Of a stretch of DNA of 64,000 nucleotides, positions 36,322 through 45,654 are shown one piece after another. Both the position numbers and the translations under genes were made by a program. The stretch comes from Methanothrix soehngenii GP6 (GTDB taxonomy: Archaea; Halobacteriota; Methanosarcinia; Methanotrichales; Methanotrichaceae), in the NCBI RefSeq assembly GCF_000204415.1, contig NC_015416.1, forward strand, positions 2,046,001 to 2,110,000, read 5' to 3'. The number at the start of each line of letters is the position of its first letter. Position 1 is the first letter of the stretch. The notes below the pieces were generated by a model. It made no database searches and was not told the origin of the DNA. It saw nothing but the letters and a program-made list of their open reading frames with translations.

Positions 36322-39300
36322 ATGGACCATATTGATATTAAGCCAAACATGATCCTCCGAGGATCACTATTCTCAGAACCTGTGCAGGTTATCACAGTGA
36401 TTCCCATGGGGGATGCCATAAAACTGATTGGAAAGGGGCTAAACACTGGCAAACTCCATGATCCTATTTTATTCAGTGAGCAACTGGCGGCTCTAGAGAC
36501 GACTCCAGAAAATGAGCCCTTTGATGGCGATGCAGGAAACTTCCGCCTCGGCGTTGAAGCCATGCGCCTGGCCCTAGCCCATGAGTATGATCCTTATTTC
36601 ACTCTCTCCATTGCCAGAGTGGATCCCCTACCTCATCAGCTGGAGGCAGTCTATGACTATTTCCTGAAGCTTCCACGCATTCGCTTCCTACTGGCAGACG
36701 ACCCAGGAGCTGGCAAGACCATCATGGCCGGTCTGCTGATAAAGGAATTGAAAATTCGCGGCCTAATAAAGCGCATACTAATCGTTTCCCCTGCCAACCT
36801 TACCTTTCAGTGGCAGCGTGAGATGCAGGACAAATTCAAAGAACATTTCGAGGTATTGAGAAGCGATATTCTACGGGCCAACTATGGCTCGAATCCCTGG
36901 CAAGAGAAAAACCAGATTGTCACCTCTATGCCCTGGGTTTCCATAATTGAGGACGCCAAAGAGAGCCTTCTGCGCAGTCACTGGGATCTTGTAATTGTGG
37001 ACGAGGCTCATAAGATGAGTGCCTACAGCCAGGACCACAAGACCATGGCTTATCAACTAGGCGAGGCGCTTTCCGATAGAACCGATCATTTCCTGCTCAT
37101 GACCGCGACCCCTCATAAGGGCGATCCGGCAAATTTCAGCCTCTTCTTGCGGCTGCTGGATAAAGATGTCTATGCCGATATAAAGAGCCTGGAAGAGGCG
37201 ATGAGGAGGCATGAGGCACCGTTCTATCTTCGCAGGGTAAAAGAGGCTATGGTAACATTCCCCGATCCTGACACCGGCAAGGTCAAGAGCCTTTTCACGA
37301 GAAGGCTGGTCAGGACAATTGAGTTCGAAATCGACAGTGACGAATGGGATTTGTACAATTCGCTGGCCGAGTATGTTCAGGAGCAGTCAATTAAGGCTGC
37401 AGAGGATGACTCCGCCCGAGGCCGAGCTCTCGGCTTTACCATGGCCATGCTGCAAAGGAGGTTCGCCTCCAGCATCTATGCCCTGAGGCGCAGTCTGGAG
37501 AGGATCAGGGACAAGAGAGAGAAGGTGCTAAAAGATCCTGAGGGCTACCGTCAGATGCAGATCTTCAAGAAGGTGCCTGAGGATTATGATGAGCTGCCAG
37601 AGGAAGAGCAGCAAAAAATATTCGATGACCTGGAGAGCGTTGTCGCCTCTATAGATCCTGATGCTCTAAAAGAGGAAATATTCCAGCTGGACAAGCTGAT
37701 CGATCAGGCCCGGCTTTTAGAGCAGAGAGAGGTAGAGTCCAAGCTTCAAAGGCTTAAGGAAGTTCTGAAAGAGCAGGGCGTCTTTGCAGATCCTAAGATG
37801 AAGCTTCTGCTGTTCACAGAGCATAAAGACACTCTTGAATACCTGGCAGGGGATGGAAAGGATGGGCGGCCGCTAGGAAAGCTGAGAGAATGGGGGCTGT
37901 CCGTCACCCAGATTCACGGCGGCATGAAGATCGGGGACAGGGATACTGCAGGCACGAGAATTAATGCCGAGAGGATATTCAAGGAGGACTGCCAGGTCAT
38001 GGCGGCCACCGAGGCGGCAGGGGAGGGCATCAATCTTCAGTTCTGCTGGTTCATGATCAACTATGACATACCCTGGAATCCGATGAGGCTGGAGCAGAGG
38101 ATGGGCCGAATCCACAGGTATGGCCAGGAAAAGGATTGCTTGATCCTGAACTTCGTCTCGATAAAGACACGTGAAGGGCGGGTTCTTCAGAAGCTCTTCC
38201 AGAGAATCGAGCAGATAGAGAAGGATCTTGATCCACAGAATACGGGCAAGGTATTCAACGTTCTGGGCGATGTCCTTCCCGCAAACCAGCTTGAGCGAAT
38301 GCTGCGGGATATGTATGCCAATATCACCTCGGAAGATGCTATCAAGAGCCGCATCATCGAGGAGGTGGACATAGACCGCTTCCGGAGGATCACCGAGCAC
38401 ACTCTGGAGGGCCTGGCAAAGAAGGAGCTGAACCTATCTGCGATCCTGAGCAAGTCTGAGGAGGCGAAAGAGAGGCGCCTGGTTCCAGAGGTGATAGAGG
38501 ACTTCTTCCTGAAGGCTGCGCCCCTGGCCGGCATAGCCCTGAAAGAGACAAAGCAAACTCCGCATATCTACAGATCGAGTGGAAAGGTTCCCCGAAGCCT
38601 CTGGCAGATAGGCGAGGCGCATGAAGGAAGGTATGGCAAGCTGGGAAAGGAGTACAAGCAGATAGTCTTTGATAAAACCCTCCTGGCCAGGGATTCCACA
38701 GCGGAATGGGTGACTCCAGGCCATCCACTATTCGAGGCGGTCAGAATCTATGCATTGCAGAAGGTGGAGGAGGATCTGAGAAAGGGTGCCATCTTCTTTG
38801 ACCTTTACAGCAAAGAGCCTTCCCGGTTGGATGTGTACTCAGCGGCGGTCAAGGATGGTCGCGGCAACGTTATACATCGACGCATATTCGTGGTCCAGAC
38901 GGATATGGCCGGCACCCTGGCCGTTCGGCAGCCTACGATCTTTCTGGATCTGATTCCCTCGACGAGCGAAGTGAAGATACCGGAGGGAAATGGACTGCCA
39001 GATCGCGACCAGATAGAGCAGTCCCTCTTTCACATTGCTCTGGTACCTTTTCTGGAAGAGATAAATGCCCAGAGGACGAAGGAGATCGAGACCATCGAGC
39101 GCCACATGGAGATCAGCCTCAATGAGCTGATTGTCAGGCAAAACCTGATTCTAAGTGAGCTGATGGAGAAGAGGGAGAGGGGTGAGACGGCGCAGCCCAT
39201 CGCAGCCAGCATAAAATCGACTGACGATCGGATTGACGATTTAAATGAGAGGCTGGAGCGGCGCAGGAAAGAGCTGAAGCAGGAGCACAATCTGTCCATC

Positions 39301-39765
39301 TCCGATATCCAGCATCATGGCCGGGCCTGGGTGCTTCCGCATCCGGATAGAAGGTCGCCGGGAATGGTGCAGATGGTTCAGGATGAGGGAGTGGAGAGGA
39401 TTGCAGTTCAGGCGGTGATAGCTTATGAGGAGGCACGGGGGTGGAAGGTGGAGAGCGTGGAACAGGATAGTCGTGGTTTTGATTTGATATCAAGGAGACC
39501 CCATCCAGAAGATCCCCAGACCGCTGTCGAGGTCAGGTTCATCGAGGTCAAAGGGCGGGCAGGGGTCGGGGAAATTGCCCTGACATCCAATGAGTACAGG
39601 ACGGCGGAGAGGCTGAAAAATGACTACTGGCTTTATGTGGTCTTCAACTGCGCTTCGAAGCCGGAGATACACTCTATCCAGGATCCGAGCAGGCTGGGGT
39701 GGGAGCCGCTGGTGAAGATAGAGCATTATCATGTGGACTCAGAGAAGATCCTCAGGGCGAGTTAG
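36322..39765 (+). CDS. SNF2-type helicase with C-terminal DUF3883 nuclease-like domain (defence locus)
   Basis: An 1147-residue superfamily 2 ATPase. Walker A is LADDPGAGKTIMAG (GAGKT 129-133), the DEAH box is IVDEAHKMSA, motif III is LLMTATPHKGDP, and the SNF2 C-lobe has QRMGRIHRYGQ. A helical charged region follows. The C-terminal DUF3883 domain carries GFDLISRRP and RFIEVKGRAG, the D..ExK pattern of PD-(D/E)XK nucleases. Such proteins are common in antiviral systems. The GAGGGG at 36307-36312 suits ATG 36322 better than ATG 36313. It is the first gene of the locus, 225 bases before the A/T-rich cassette. Confidence 0.85.
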   Translation: MDHIDIKPNMILRGSLFSEPVQVITVIPMGDAIKLIGKGLNTGKLHDPILFSEQLAALETTPENEPFDGDAGNFRLGVEAMRLALAHEYDPYFTLSIARVDPLPHQLEAVYDYFLKLPRIRFLLADDPGAGKTIMAGLLIKELKIRGLIKRILIVSPANLTFQWQREMQDKFKEHFEVLRSDILRANYGSNPWQEKNQIVTSMPWVSIIEDAKESLLRSHWDLVIVDEAHKMSAYSQDHKTMAYQLGEALSDRTDHFLLMTATPHKGDPANFSLFLRLLDKDVYADIKSLEEAMRRHEAPFYLRRVKEAMVTFPDPDTGKVKSLFTRRLVRTIEFEIDSDEWDLYNSLAEYVQEQSIKAAEDDSARGRALGFTMAMLQRRFASSIYALRRSLERIRDKREKVLKDPEGYRQMQIFKKVPEDYDELPEEEQQKIFDDLESVVASIDPDALKEEIFQLDKLIDQARLLEQREVESKLQRLKEVLKEQGVFADPKMKLLLFTEHKDTLEYLAGDGKDGRPLGKLREWGLSVTQIHGGMKIGDRDTAGTRINAERIFKEDCQVMAATEAAGEGINLQFCWFMINYDIPWNPMRLEQRMGRIHRYGQEKDCLILNFVSIKTREGRVLQKLFQRIEQIEKDLDPQNTGKVFNVLGDVLPANQLERMLRDMYANITSEDAIKSRIIEEVDIDRFRRITEHTLEGLAKKELNLSAILSKSEEAKERRLVPEVIEDFFLKAAPLAGIALKETKQTPHIYRSSGKVPRSLWQIGEAHEGRYGKLGKEYKQIVFDKTLLARDSTAEWVTPGHPLFEAVRIYALQKVEEDLRKGAIFFDLYSKEPSRLDVYSAAVKDGRGNVIHRRIFVVQTDMAGTLAVRQPTIFLDLIPSTSEVKIPEGNGLPDRDQIEQSLFHIALVPFLEEINAQRTKEIETIERHMEISLNELIVRQNLILSELMEKRERGETAQPIAASIKSTDDRIDDLNERLERRRKELKQEHNLSISDIQHHGRAWVLPHPDRRSPGMVQMVQDEGVERIAVQAVIAYEEARGWKVESVEQDSRGFDLISRRPHPEDPQTAVEVRFIEVKGRAGVGEIALTSNEYRTAERLKNDYWLYVVFNCASKPEIHSIQDPSRLGWEPLVKIEHYHVDSEKILRAS

Positions 39766-39783
39766 AATGAAATTGCATGAGTC

Positions 39784-39882
39784 ATGACGCAGAATATGGA
39801 GTGGAACGATCACTTTCGCGATGCGCATGGCGATCAACTTTATTCCGAAAAGCGCTTAGATATTGTAGTCGTAGTGAGATAA
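39784..39882 (+). other. Possible 32-codon ORF fragment in the gap after the helicase
   Basis: The 224-base gap between the helicase and the next gene contains a short frame (MEWNDHFRDAHGDQLYSEK) that looks more coding-like than random and may be a gene fragment. I do not recognise it. Nothing else in 39766-39989 is identifiable. Confidence 0.2.
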
Positions 39883-39989
39883 GGTACTGCTCTAGCGGTA
39901 GGAAGATCCATTCTTCCCAAAGGTTGAAGTAGAATTGCCAAGATAACGAGTTATATTAGGATGTTAGTAGCTGATAATATTAATAAAAG

Positions 39990-40574
39990 ATGTTAATCAT
40001 GGGAAAGAATTCGCAGTTCCACCTGAATGACGAGGAGAAATTGGTTCTGTATGCGATCGGTGCGGTAGATAACTCTCCCTTAAAAAGTAGAATAAAAATT
40101 CAAAAATTAATGTTTCTTATCTCAAATGTATTCAAGGATTTTCAAGGTTTATTGCACTTTGAGCCACATCTTTTTGGCCCATATAGCGAAACCCTGGATA
40201 ATGTATTGGAATCATTAATCCGGCTTGGCTATGTGCAGACCATCGGCAGCAATTTTCGGCTCACCAAATCAGGATTGAATGCATATTCGTCTCTTAAACC
40301 CAAGCCAGAGCTTGCCAGGGTGATAGATGATTTCAAACGATTTTTGAATGATCTCAATGACGAAGAAGTATTGGCATTTGTTTACGTATCTTATCCGAAA
40401 TATATAAGTGAGTCTGTTAAATGGGACGAACTAAAACCTAGAAGGAAAGATTTTGCCATTTCACTATTTAGAAGAAACAAGGTTAGCTTTAGCAAAGCGG
40501 CAGAGATTGCAGGATTAACCCCTGTAGAATTCGATATACTCTTGAAGAATAAAAATATTAGGTGGCGCGAGTGA
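39990..40574 (+). CDS. YwgA-like winged-helix protein with UPF0175-like C-terminus, probable antitoxin
   Basis: A 194-residue protein. The N-terminal part (EKLVLYAIGAVDNSPLKSR, KIQKLMFLISNVFKDF, then FGPYSETLDNVLESLIRLGYV and FRLTKSGL) resembles the YwgA winged-helix fold. The last 45 residues (KDFAISLFRRNKVSFSKAAE, IAGLTPVEFDILLK) match the UPF0175 helix-turn-helix antitoxin signature. UPF0175 proteins pair with DUF3368 PIN toxins, and the next gene is exactly that, overlapping at GTGA. The base composition is clearly more A/T-rich than the helicase before it. The fusion of the two domains is an inference by eye. Confidence 0.6.
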   Translation: MLIMGKNSQFHLNDEEKLVLYAIGAVDNSPLKSRIKIQKLMFLISNVFKDFQGLLHFEPHLFGPYSETLDNVLESLIRLGYVQTIGSNFRLTKSGLNAYSSLKPKPELARVIDDFKRFLNDLNDEEVLAFVYVSYPKYISESVKWDELKPRRKDFAISLFRRNKVSFSKAAEIAGLTPVEFDILLKNKNIRWRE

Positions 40575-41143
40575 CCACGTCAAAGATTCTTGATAACACT
40601 GCAATATCAGCGTTTATCAATGAGATAAGATCCATCGAAATGATTGAAGTATGCCGGAACGAGTATATTCTTGTTACCACTGACTGTGTTCAAAGAGAGA
40701 CATCAGAAAGATTCTCTCGAGAAACTATTGATATAAATTACAAAAATATAAATGTATTCAGAAAAACCGGAGATAAGAAATACGATCAAGCCCTTGATTA
40801 TTTAGTAAACAGATATCCATATTTGCATGAAGGCGAATTATCGGCATTCTTACTTGCGTTGCTTGATTATGAGCTAACAGGGAATCCTTATTTTTTTATT
40901 ACCGACGATCGCAAGATGAGAGAGAAAATTTGTGAGATAATCTCGTCTGAAGTATTCCTGAAGATAATAGGCGAAGCTATTCATAATTATCATTTCACAG
41001 GTACGATAGGCTTGATTAAGAGACTCTGCCAAAAAGGATGGTTTTCAGAAGATGATATAAAATTGATCATATCTGATATAAAGAATAGTACTTTCCGTAT
41101 CTCTGACAAGCTGATTGGTGAACTGAGTGGGTGCTTAAAATGA
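40571..41143 (+). CDS. DUF3368-type PIN-domain protein, probable toxin RNase
   Basis: A 190-residue PIN-fold protein. The acidic residues appear in ILDNTAISAFINE (Asp), VQRETSERF (Glu), LHEGELSAFLLALL (Glu) and FITDDRKMRE (Asp). The ending, GTIGLIKRLCQKGWFSEDDI followed by FRISDKLIGEL, is typical of DUF3368. The start is GTG 40571, overlapping the stop of the UPF0175-like gene (GTGA). In turn, its own stop overlaps the next ATG. As a nuclease inside a defence locus it could act as an abortive-infection effector or as an addiction module stabilising the locus. Confidence 0.75.
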   Translation: MTTSKILDNTAISAFINEIRSIEMIEVCRNEYILVTTDCVQRETSERFSRETIDINYKNINVFRKTGDKKYDQALDYLVNRYPYLHEGELSAFLLALLDYELTGNPYFFITDDRKMREKICEIISSEVFLKIIGEAIHNYHFTGTIGLIKRLCQKGWFSEDDIKLIISDIKNSTFRISDKLIGELSGCLK

Positions 41144-42213
41144 AGGCAAATCTCCGTGTAAATAATGTCGATGAAGATCTTCTGATGCGTGTAATGGAGA
41201 TCAGATTTGCTGACAAGTCCATCACCACACCAATCAAGTCCTTAAATAGAACAGTTCCTGTTGCAGGTTTAAATGAAGTATTTCACAGAATTGACCTGGA
41301 AAAGATCTCTTTGATAAGCTCAAATGCATCTACAGAAATGAAATTCAACAAAGATGCGAGAAGAGAGAGAAAAGACGACATGATCAATCTCTTCTTTCTA
41401 TCCTACAAAGAGTGCAAGGTTCCTGAAAAGAATGCGATGGCCACCTTGGCCGACCTGCAATATGTGAACAGCGATTTAGCGATTATGCCGTTATGTCCCG
41501 AAATCATCAAGAGCTACGAAGGCGAGCAGCTGATTAGCAATTTTATTTTATTTATCAAAGAATATCTAAAAATTGTAGAGACTTTAAATAATAAAACTAT
41601 TGTTGGCATCATTCCCGCAAGGCTGCCCAGACAATTCCTCCCCACAGTCCTTGACTTGTATCATTCTCATGATGTTACTTCCTTCGTCATAGATAGCGAT
41701 GGATCATCTCTTTATTCAAATCCATCCTGGATAAAAGCACTTCAAAGAGGTTTGCATAGTCTTGGCATATTTGATGAGGGTTTCATCTATAACATAAATT
41801 CTTTTGAAGGAAGATTCAGCGGAAAGGCAAATATAACACTTGCCAGGGATTTCGTAACCCTCACTTTTGGAATGGATATACTCGGCGCAAATCATAAGCA
41901 ATCCAAGATTCCTGCGGAAAGAAGGATCAAGATGGATAGCTCGCAGAAAGGTTCACGCTTGTTCGATCCACAAACCTATGGATATACTCGTGATCCATCC
42001 CTGGAGATAAAGATGGCTAAGATGAGCAATATGCTTGCTCAGCACAGAGAGGCATTGAGAATTCAGAACGTGATAAATGAGGAAGGAACTGCATCACGCT
42101 ACTTCCAAAGAAAACCCCAGCTTATTGAAAATAAGGTTTTAGACAGAGTCCATGAGGTGAAGATAGATCTCACGGAAAGCAGGAAACAACGAAGCCTATT
42201 TGATAATTTTTAA
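41140..42213 (+). CDS. Unknown 357-residue protein in the defence cassette, C-terminal PIP-box-like peptide
   Basis: I do not recognise this family. It starts at ATG 41140, overlapping the PIN stop (ATGA). The middle alternates strands and helices (NKTIVGIIPARLPRQFLPTV, then SHDVTSFVIDSDGSSL) in a way compatible with a TIM barrel. A distant tRNA-guanine-transglycosylase/DpdA-like fold is conceivable, but the hallmark catalytic motif is not visible. The tail is charged, and the protein ends in RKQRSLFDNF, close to the archaeal PCNA-interacting peptide QxxLxxFF. A/T-rich like the two genes before it, it completes a three-gene overlapping cassette inserted between helicase and methylase. Confidence 0.7.
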   Translation: MKANLRVNNVDEDLLMRVMEIRFADKSITTPIKSLNRTVPVAGLNEVFHRIDLEKISLISSNASTEMKFNKDARRERKDDMINLFFLSYKECKVPEKNAMATLADLQYVNSDLAIMPLCPEIIKSYEGEQLISNFILFIKEYLKIVETLNNKTIVGIIPARLPRQFLPTVLDLYHSHDVTSFVIDSDGSSLYSNPSWIKALQRGLHSLGIFDEGFIYNINSFEGRFSGKANITLARDFVTLTFGMDILGANHKQSKIPAERRIKMDSSQKGSRLFDPQTYGYTRDPSLEIKMAKMSNMLAQHREALRIQNVINEEGTASRYFQRKPQLIENKVLDRVHEVKIDLTESRKQRSLFDNF

Positions 42214-42225
42214 TAATGCGTGATA

Positions 42226-45189
42226 ATGATGAATCCACTCACTTACCCCAAGCGCCTCATCGAGGTCGACCTGCCCATCAAGAAGATCAGCGCCCACGCC
42301 CGCCGGGAGAAGCCCATCCGCCACGGCCACATATCCACCCTGCACATCTGGTGGGCGCGCCGGCCTTTAGCCGCCTGCCGAGCGGTGATCTGTGCCGCAC
42401 TCTGGCCCGACCCGGCTCAGGAAGATTGCCCGCTCCGGTTCCGGGAGGATGCCGCGGTCATCATGGCCCGGTTCTGGAATCCCATCGGCAGGACTGACCT
42501 GGACTTCTCCGAGCCACTGGCGCTGCGCAAAGCGCTCCTCGATTTCATCGCCGATTTTGCCAACTGGGACAACTCGACCAAAAAGGAGTATCTGGAGACG
42601 GCCCGCGCCCTGACCCAGTCCGCTCATGAGGCCCTGGGAGGCGCTCCGGGAACGCGCCCGCTTGTAGTGGATCCCTTCGCCGGCGGCGGCTCGATACCTC
42701 TGGAAGCCTTGCGGGTGGGGGCGGATGCCTTTGCCAGCGACCTGAATCCGGTGGCAGTCCTGCTCAACAAAGTGGTGCTGGAGTACATTCCCAAGTATGG
42801 CCAGACGCTGGCGGACGAGGTGCGCAAGTGGGGGGAGTGGATCAAGGTAGAGGCGGAAAAAGAGCTGGGTGAATTTTATCCGAAAGACCCGGATGGGGCT
42901 GTGCCGATTGCATACCTTTGGGCGCGGACGATCACCTGCGAGGGGCCGGGCTGCGGGGCGGAGGTGCCGCTCATGAGGTCGCTCTGGCTGGCCAGGAAGA
43001 GCCGCCGCTCGATAGCGCTGAAATTCATCCCTGACCACGAGAAGAAGCGGGTTGACTTCGAGATCATTGAGGAGGCCAAGCCTCAGGATGTTAGCGAGGG
43101 CACAGTGCGCCGGGGCTCGGCCACCTGCCCGGTATGCGGCTATACCACGCCCGTGGCCTCGGTCAGAAAGCAGCTCAAGGCCCGCCGGGGCGGGGCAGCC
43201 GATGCCAGGCTCTTTTGCGTGGTGACGACGAGGCCGGGGCAGCAGGGACGTTTCTACAGGCTTCCAGTGGAGAGGGATGTTGAAGCTGTTAAAAAAGCAG
43301 AAGTGATGCTAGAGGCAGCTAAGAATATTCATAAAGGGCCTTTATCCCAAATTCCAGATGAATTAGTGAATCCTTTGCCTCACTCTATAAACCGCTTGTC
43401 AATCTATGGTATGTCTGAGTGGGGGGAAATTTTTACGCCTAGACAGGGGTTAGCGTTGATAACACTAGCTCGGTTAGTTCAAAAACATAGGGAGCTATCA
43501 GCAACTAATCCTGAAAAAAGACTATCCACAGCCACACAAGCTTGCCTAGCTTTAGTGTTCGATAAGGAAGTGGATAAATTATCAACACTTGCTAGATGGG
43601 ATACTTCAAGAGAAAATCCACAGGGCGCATTTGGCCGACAAGCATTAACTATGGTTTGGGATTTTAACGAGGTGAATCCCTTTTCCGGCTCAGGTGGTGA
43701 CTGGGATACTGCATTGAACTGGGTAGTGCAGGTTATAGAGCGAGAGGCAACTTCATTTGATATTAATTGTAATAATTCAGGACATACTAATTGCAATTCT
43801 GTCACTCCATGCCAACTAATAGATGATTCTGCTCAAGCTTTCGTAACTGATCCACCATATTATGATGCCATTGCTTATGCGACGTTATCCGATTTCTTTT
43901 ATGTTTGGCTCAAAAGGATGTTAAGAGATGTGTTTTCAAGTCTTTTCGCGACCAACCTTACTCCAAAATCGGATGAAATAATTGTCGAGCCAACGCCAGT
44001 AGAAGGGATTGGAATTAAAGATGAGGTCTTTTATCTCCAAAGGATGACTTTGGCATTGGCTGAAGGCAGAAGAATATTGGACCCGATGGGCATCGGTGTC
44101 GTTGTATTTGCCAATAAGTCCACATCTGGTTGGGAAGCTGTGCTGACTGCAATATTGAATGCAGGCTGGGTAGTTACAGGTTCCTGGCCCATCGATACGG
44201 AAATGGCCACAAAAATCGCAGGAATAGGCCAGGCTCGTCTAATGTCTTCAATCCATCTCGTCTGCCGTCCTCGTGAGAATCCGGATGGCACTGTCACGGA
44301 AGACGACGTGGGTGACTGGCGTGATGTCCTGGCCGAGCTTCCCCAGCGCATTCACGCCTGGCTACCTGGCCTGGCCGCTCAGGGCGTCGTGGGCGCTGAT
44401 GCCATCTTCTCCTGCCTGGGGCCGGCACTGGAGATATACAGCCGCTACTCCCGCGTGGAGAAGGCCAGCGGCGAGGTTGTCACCCTGAAGGAATACCTGG
44501 AAGAGGTCTGGGCGGCGGTCTCCCGCGAGGCTCTGGGCATGATCTTCGAGGGCGCAGATGGATCGGGCCTGGAGGAAGATGCCAGGCTCACTGCCATGTG
44601 GCTCTGGACTCTGTCCACAGGAGGCAATGGCGGCAGCTTTGATGATAATGAAGCAGATGCAAGCGAAGGAGAAGATGGAGTCTCGGGAAAAGGGGGCAAG
44701 ATGTCGGGATTCGTCCTGGAGTATGATGCTGCCCGCAAAATAGCGCAGGGCCTGGGGGCCCATCTGGAGACCCTATCCACCCTGGTCGAGGTGAAGGGCG
44801 ACAAGGCCCGTCTCCTTCCGGTCTTGGAGCGATCTGCATATCTATTCGGCCAGGGCTCTCCTGCAGTCAAGAAGGAACGCAAGAGGAAAAAGGAGCTGCA
44901 GACCACACTTTCCGGCAGCCTGGCCCGAGCTGAGAGAGAGACGGTTCCAGCAAGCGAGCTTGCTCTGCCTGCTCCCGGCTCCACAGTACTGGACCGGCTG
45001 CATCAGGCTATGCTGCTGTTCTCCACTGGCCGGAGCGATGCCCTCAAGCGGTTCATTGAAGAGGATATCGGCCAGGATCAGGGGCTCTGGAGCCTAGCCC
45101 AGTCCCTTTCCGCCCTCTATCCCGCCGGAAGCGATGAGCGGCGGTGGGTGGAGGGAGTGCTGGCCAGGAAGAAGGGACTGGGGCTGTGA
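42226..45189 (+). CDS. DUF1156 adenine-specific DNA methyltransferase (defence locus), compositional mosaic
   Basis: A 987-residue COG1743-type DNA methylase. The N-terminal DUF1156 region is RLIEVDLPIKKISAHARREK followed by HISTLHIWWARRPLA. The SAM-binding motif is VVDPFAGGGSIPLEAL. A zinc-ribbon-like pair (CEGPGCG, CPVCGY) follows, then the catalytic motif TDPPYYDAIAYA near residue 545. Bases about 43265-44240 are distinctly A/T-rich, with different codon choice from the GC-rich ends, yet the frame is uninterrupted. This suggests replacement of the central segment by recombination. The methylase would mark self DNA in the system. I used ATG 42226; GTG 42220 is possible. Confidence 0.85.
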   Translation: MMNPLTYPKRLIEVDLPIKKISAHARREKPIRHGHISTLHIWWARRPLAACRAVICAALWPDPAQEDCPLRFREDAAVIMARFWNPIGRTDLDFSEPLALRKALLDFIADFANWDNSTKKEYLETARALTQSAHEALGGAPGTRPLVVDPFAGGGSIPLEALRVGADAFASDLNPVAVLLNKVVLEYIPKYGQTLADEVRKWGEWIKVEAEKELGEFYPKDPDGAVPIAYLWARTITCEGPGCGAEVPLMRSLWLARKSRRSIALKFIPDHEKKRVDFEIIEEAKPQDVSEGTVRRGSATCPVCGYTTPVASVRKQLKARRGGAADARLFCVVTTRPGQQGRFYRLPVERDVEAVKKAEVMLEAAKNIHKGPLSQIPDELVNPLPHSINRLSIYGMSEWGEIFTPRQGLALITLARLVQKHRELSATNPEKRLSTATQACLALVFDKEVDKLSTLARWDTSRENPQGAFGRQALTMVWDFNEVNPFSGSGGDWDTALNWVVQVIEREATSFDINCNNSGHTNCNSVTPCQLIDDSAQAFVTDPPYYDAIAYATLSDFFYVWLKRMLRDVFSSLFATNLTPKSDEIIVEPTPVEGIGIKDEVFYLQRMTLALAEGRRILDPMGIGVVVFANKSTSGWEAVLTAILNAGWVVTGSWPIDTEMATKIAGIGQARLMSSIHLVCRPRENPDGTVTEDDVGDWRDVLAELPQRIHAWLPGLAAQGVVGADAIFSCLGPALEIYSRYSRVEKASGEVVTLKEYLEEVWAAVSREALGMIFEGADGSGLEEDARLTAMWLWTLSTGGNGGSFDDNEADASEGEDGVSGKGGKMSGFVLEYDAARKIAQGLGAHLETLSTLVEVKGDKARLLPVLERSAYLFGQGSPAVKKERKRKKELQTTLSGSLARAERETVPASELALPAPGSTVLDRLHQAMLLFSTGRSDALKRFIEEDIGQDQGLWSLAQSLSALYPAGSDERRWVEGVLARKKGLGL

Positions 45190-45237
45190 AAACAGAGAGG
45201 CAAACGGCGAAATATTTGTAATTCAGAAGGAGAACCA

Positions 45238-45654
45238 ATGGCTGAAGAGATCGAAGAGATAGATATGCAGCATTTTGCAGGGCTCTTTGGAGATTCCCAT
45301 CTATCATGGATCATAGCCCAGATAGTAGCCGATCCTTTCCAGGTCTACCGGCCTAAGGACCTGGAGGAGCTGGCAGAAGCCTCTGCGCCCAGCACGAGAA
45401 AGGCTCTTCGAATTTTGACCCGATTGGGACTGCTAATCAGGAATGATACGGACAGACAGCATCCCTCCTACAAAGCAAATCTGGACTCTAAAAAAAAACA
45501 CTTGGCCTTGACTTTGCTATCATATTCCGTGGTGGACGATAGCATCGGGACAGATTGCATGGATGATCCAATTGCCGAATACTACGATTCTGACCTCAGG
45601 GATAGATACGAATCAGTGGAAAGAGGCCTTCATGCAGACCGTCCAGCGCCATGA
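45238..45654 (+). CDS. Winged-helix-like protein in the defence locus
   Basis: A 138-residue acidic protein with a helix-turn-helix-like stretch (RPKDLEELAEASAPSTRKAL followed by RILTRLGLLIRND) of ArsR/MarR type near residues 35-80. AGGAG precedes the ATG. A DNA-binding or regulatory role for the methylase-ATPase operon is likely but not proven by sequence. The end overlaps the next gene by 23 bases in another frame. Confidence 0.65.
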   Translation: MAEEIEEIDMQHFAGLFGDSHLSWIIAQIVADPFQVYRPKDLEELAEASAPSTRKALRILTRLGLLIRNDTDRQHPSYKANLDSKKKHLALTLLSYSVVDDSIGTDCMDDPIAEYYDSDLRDRYESVERGLHADRPAP

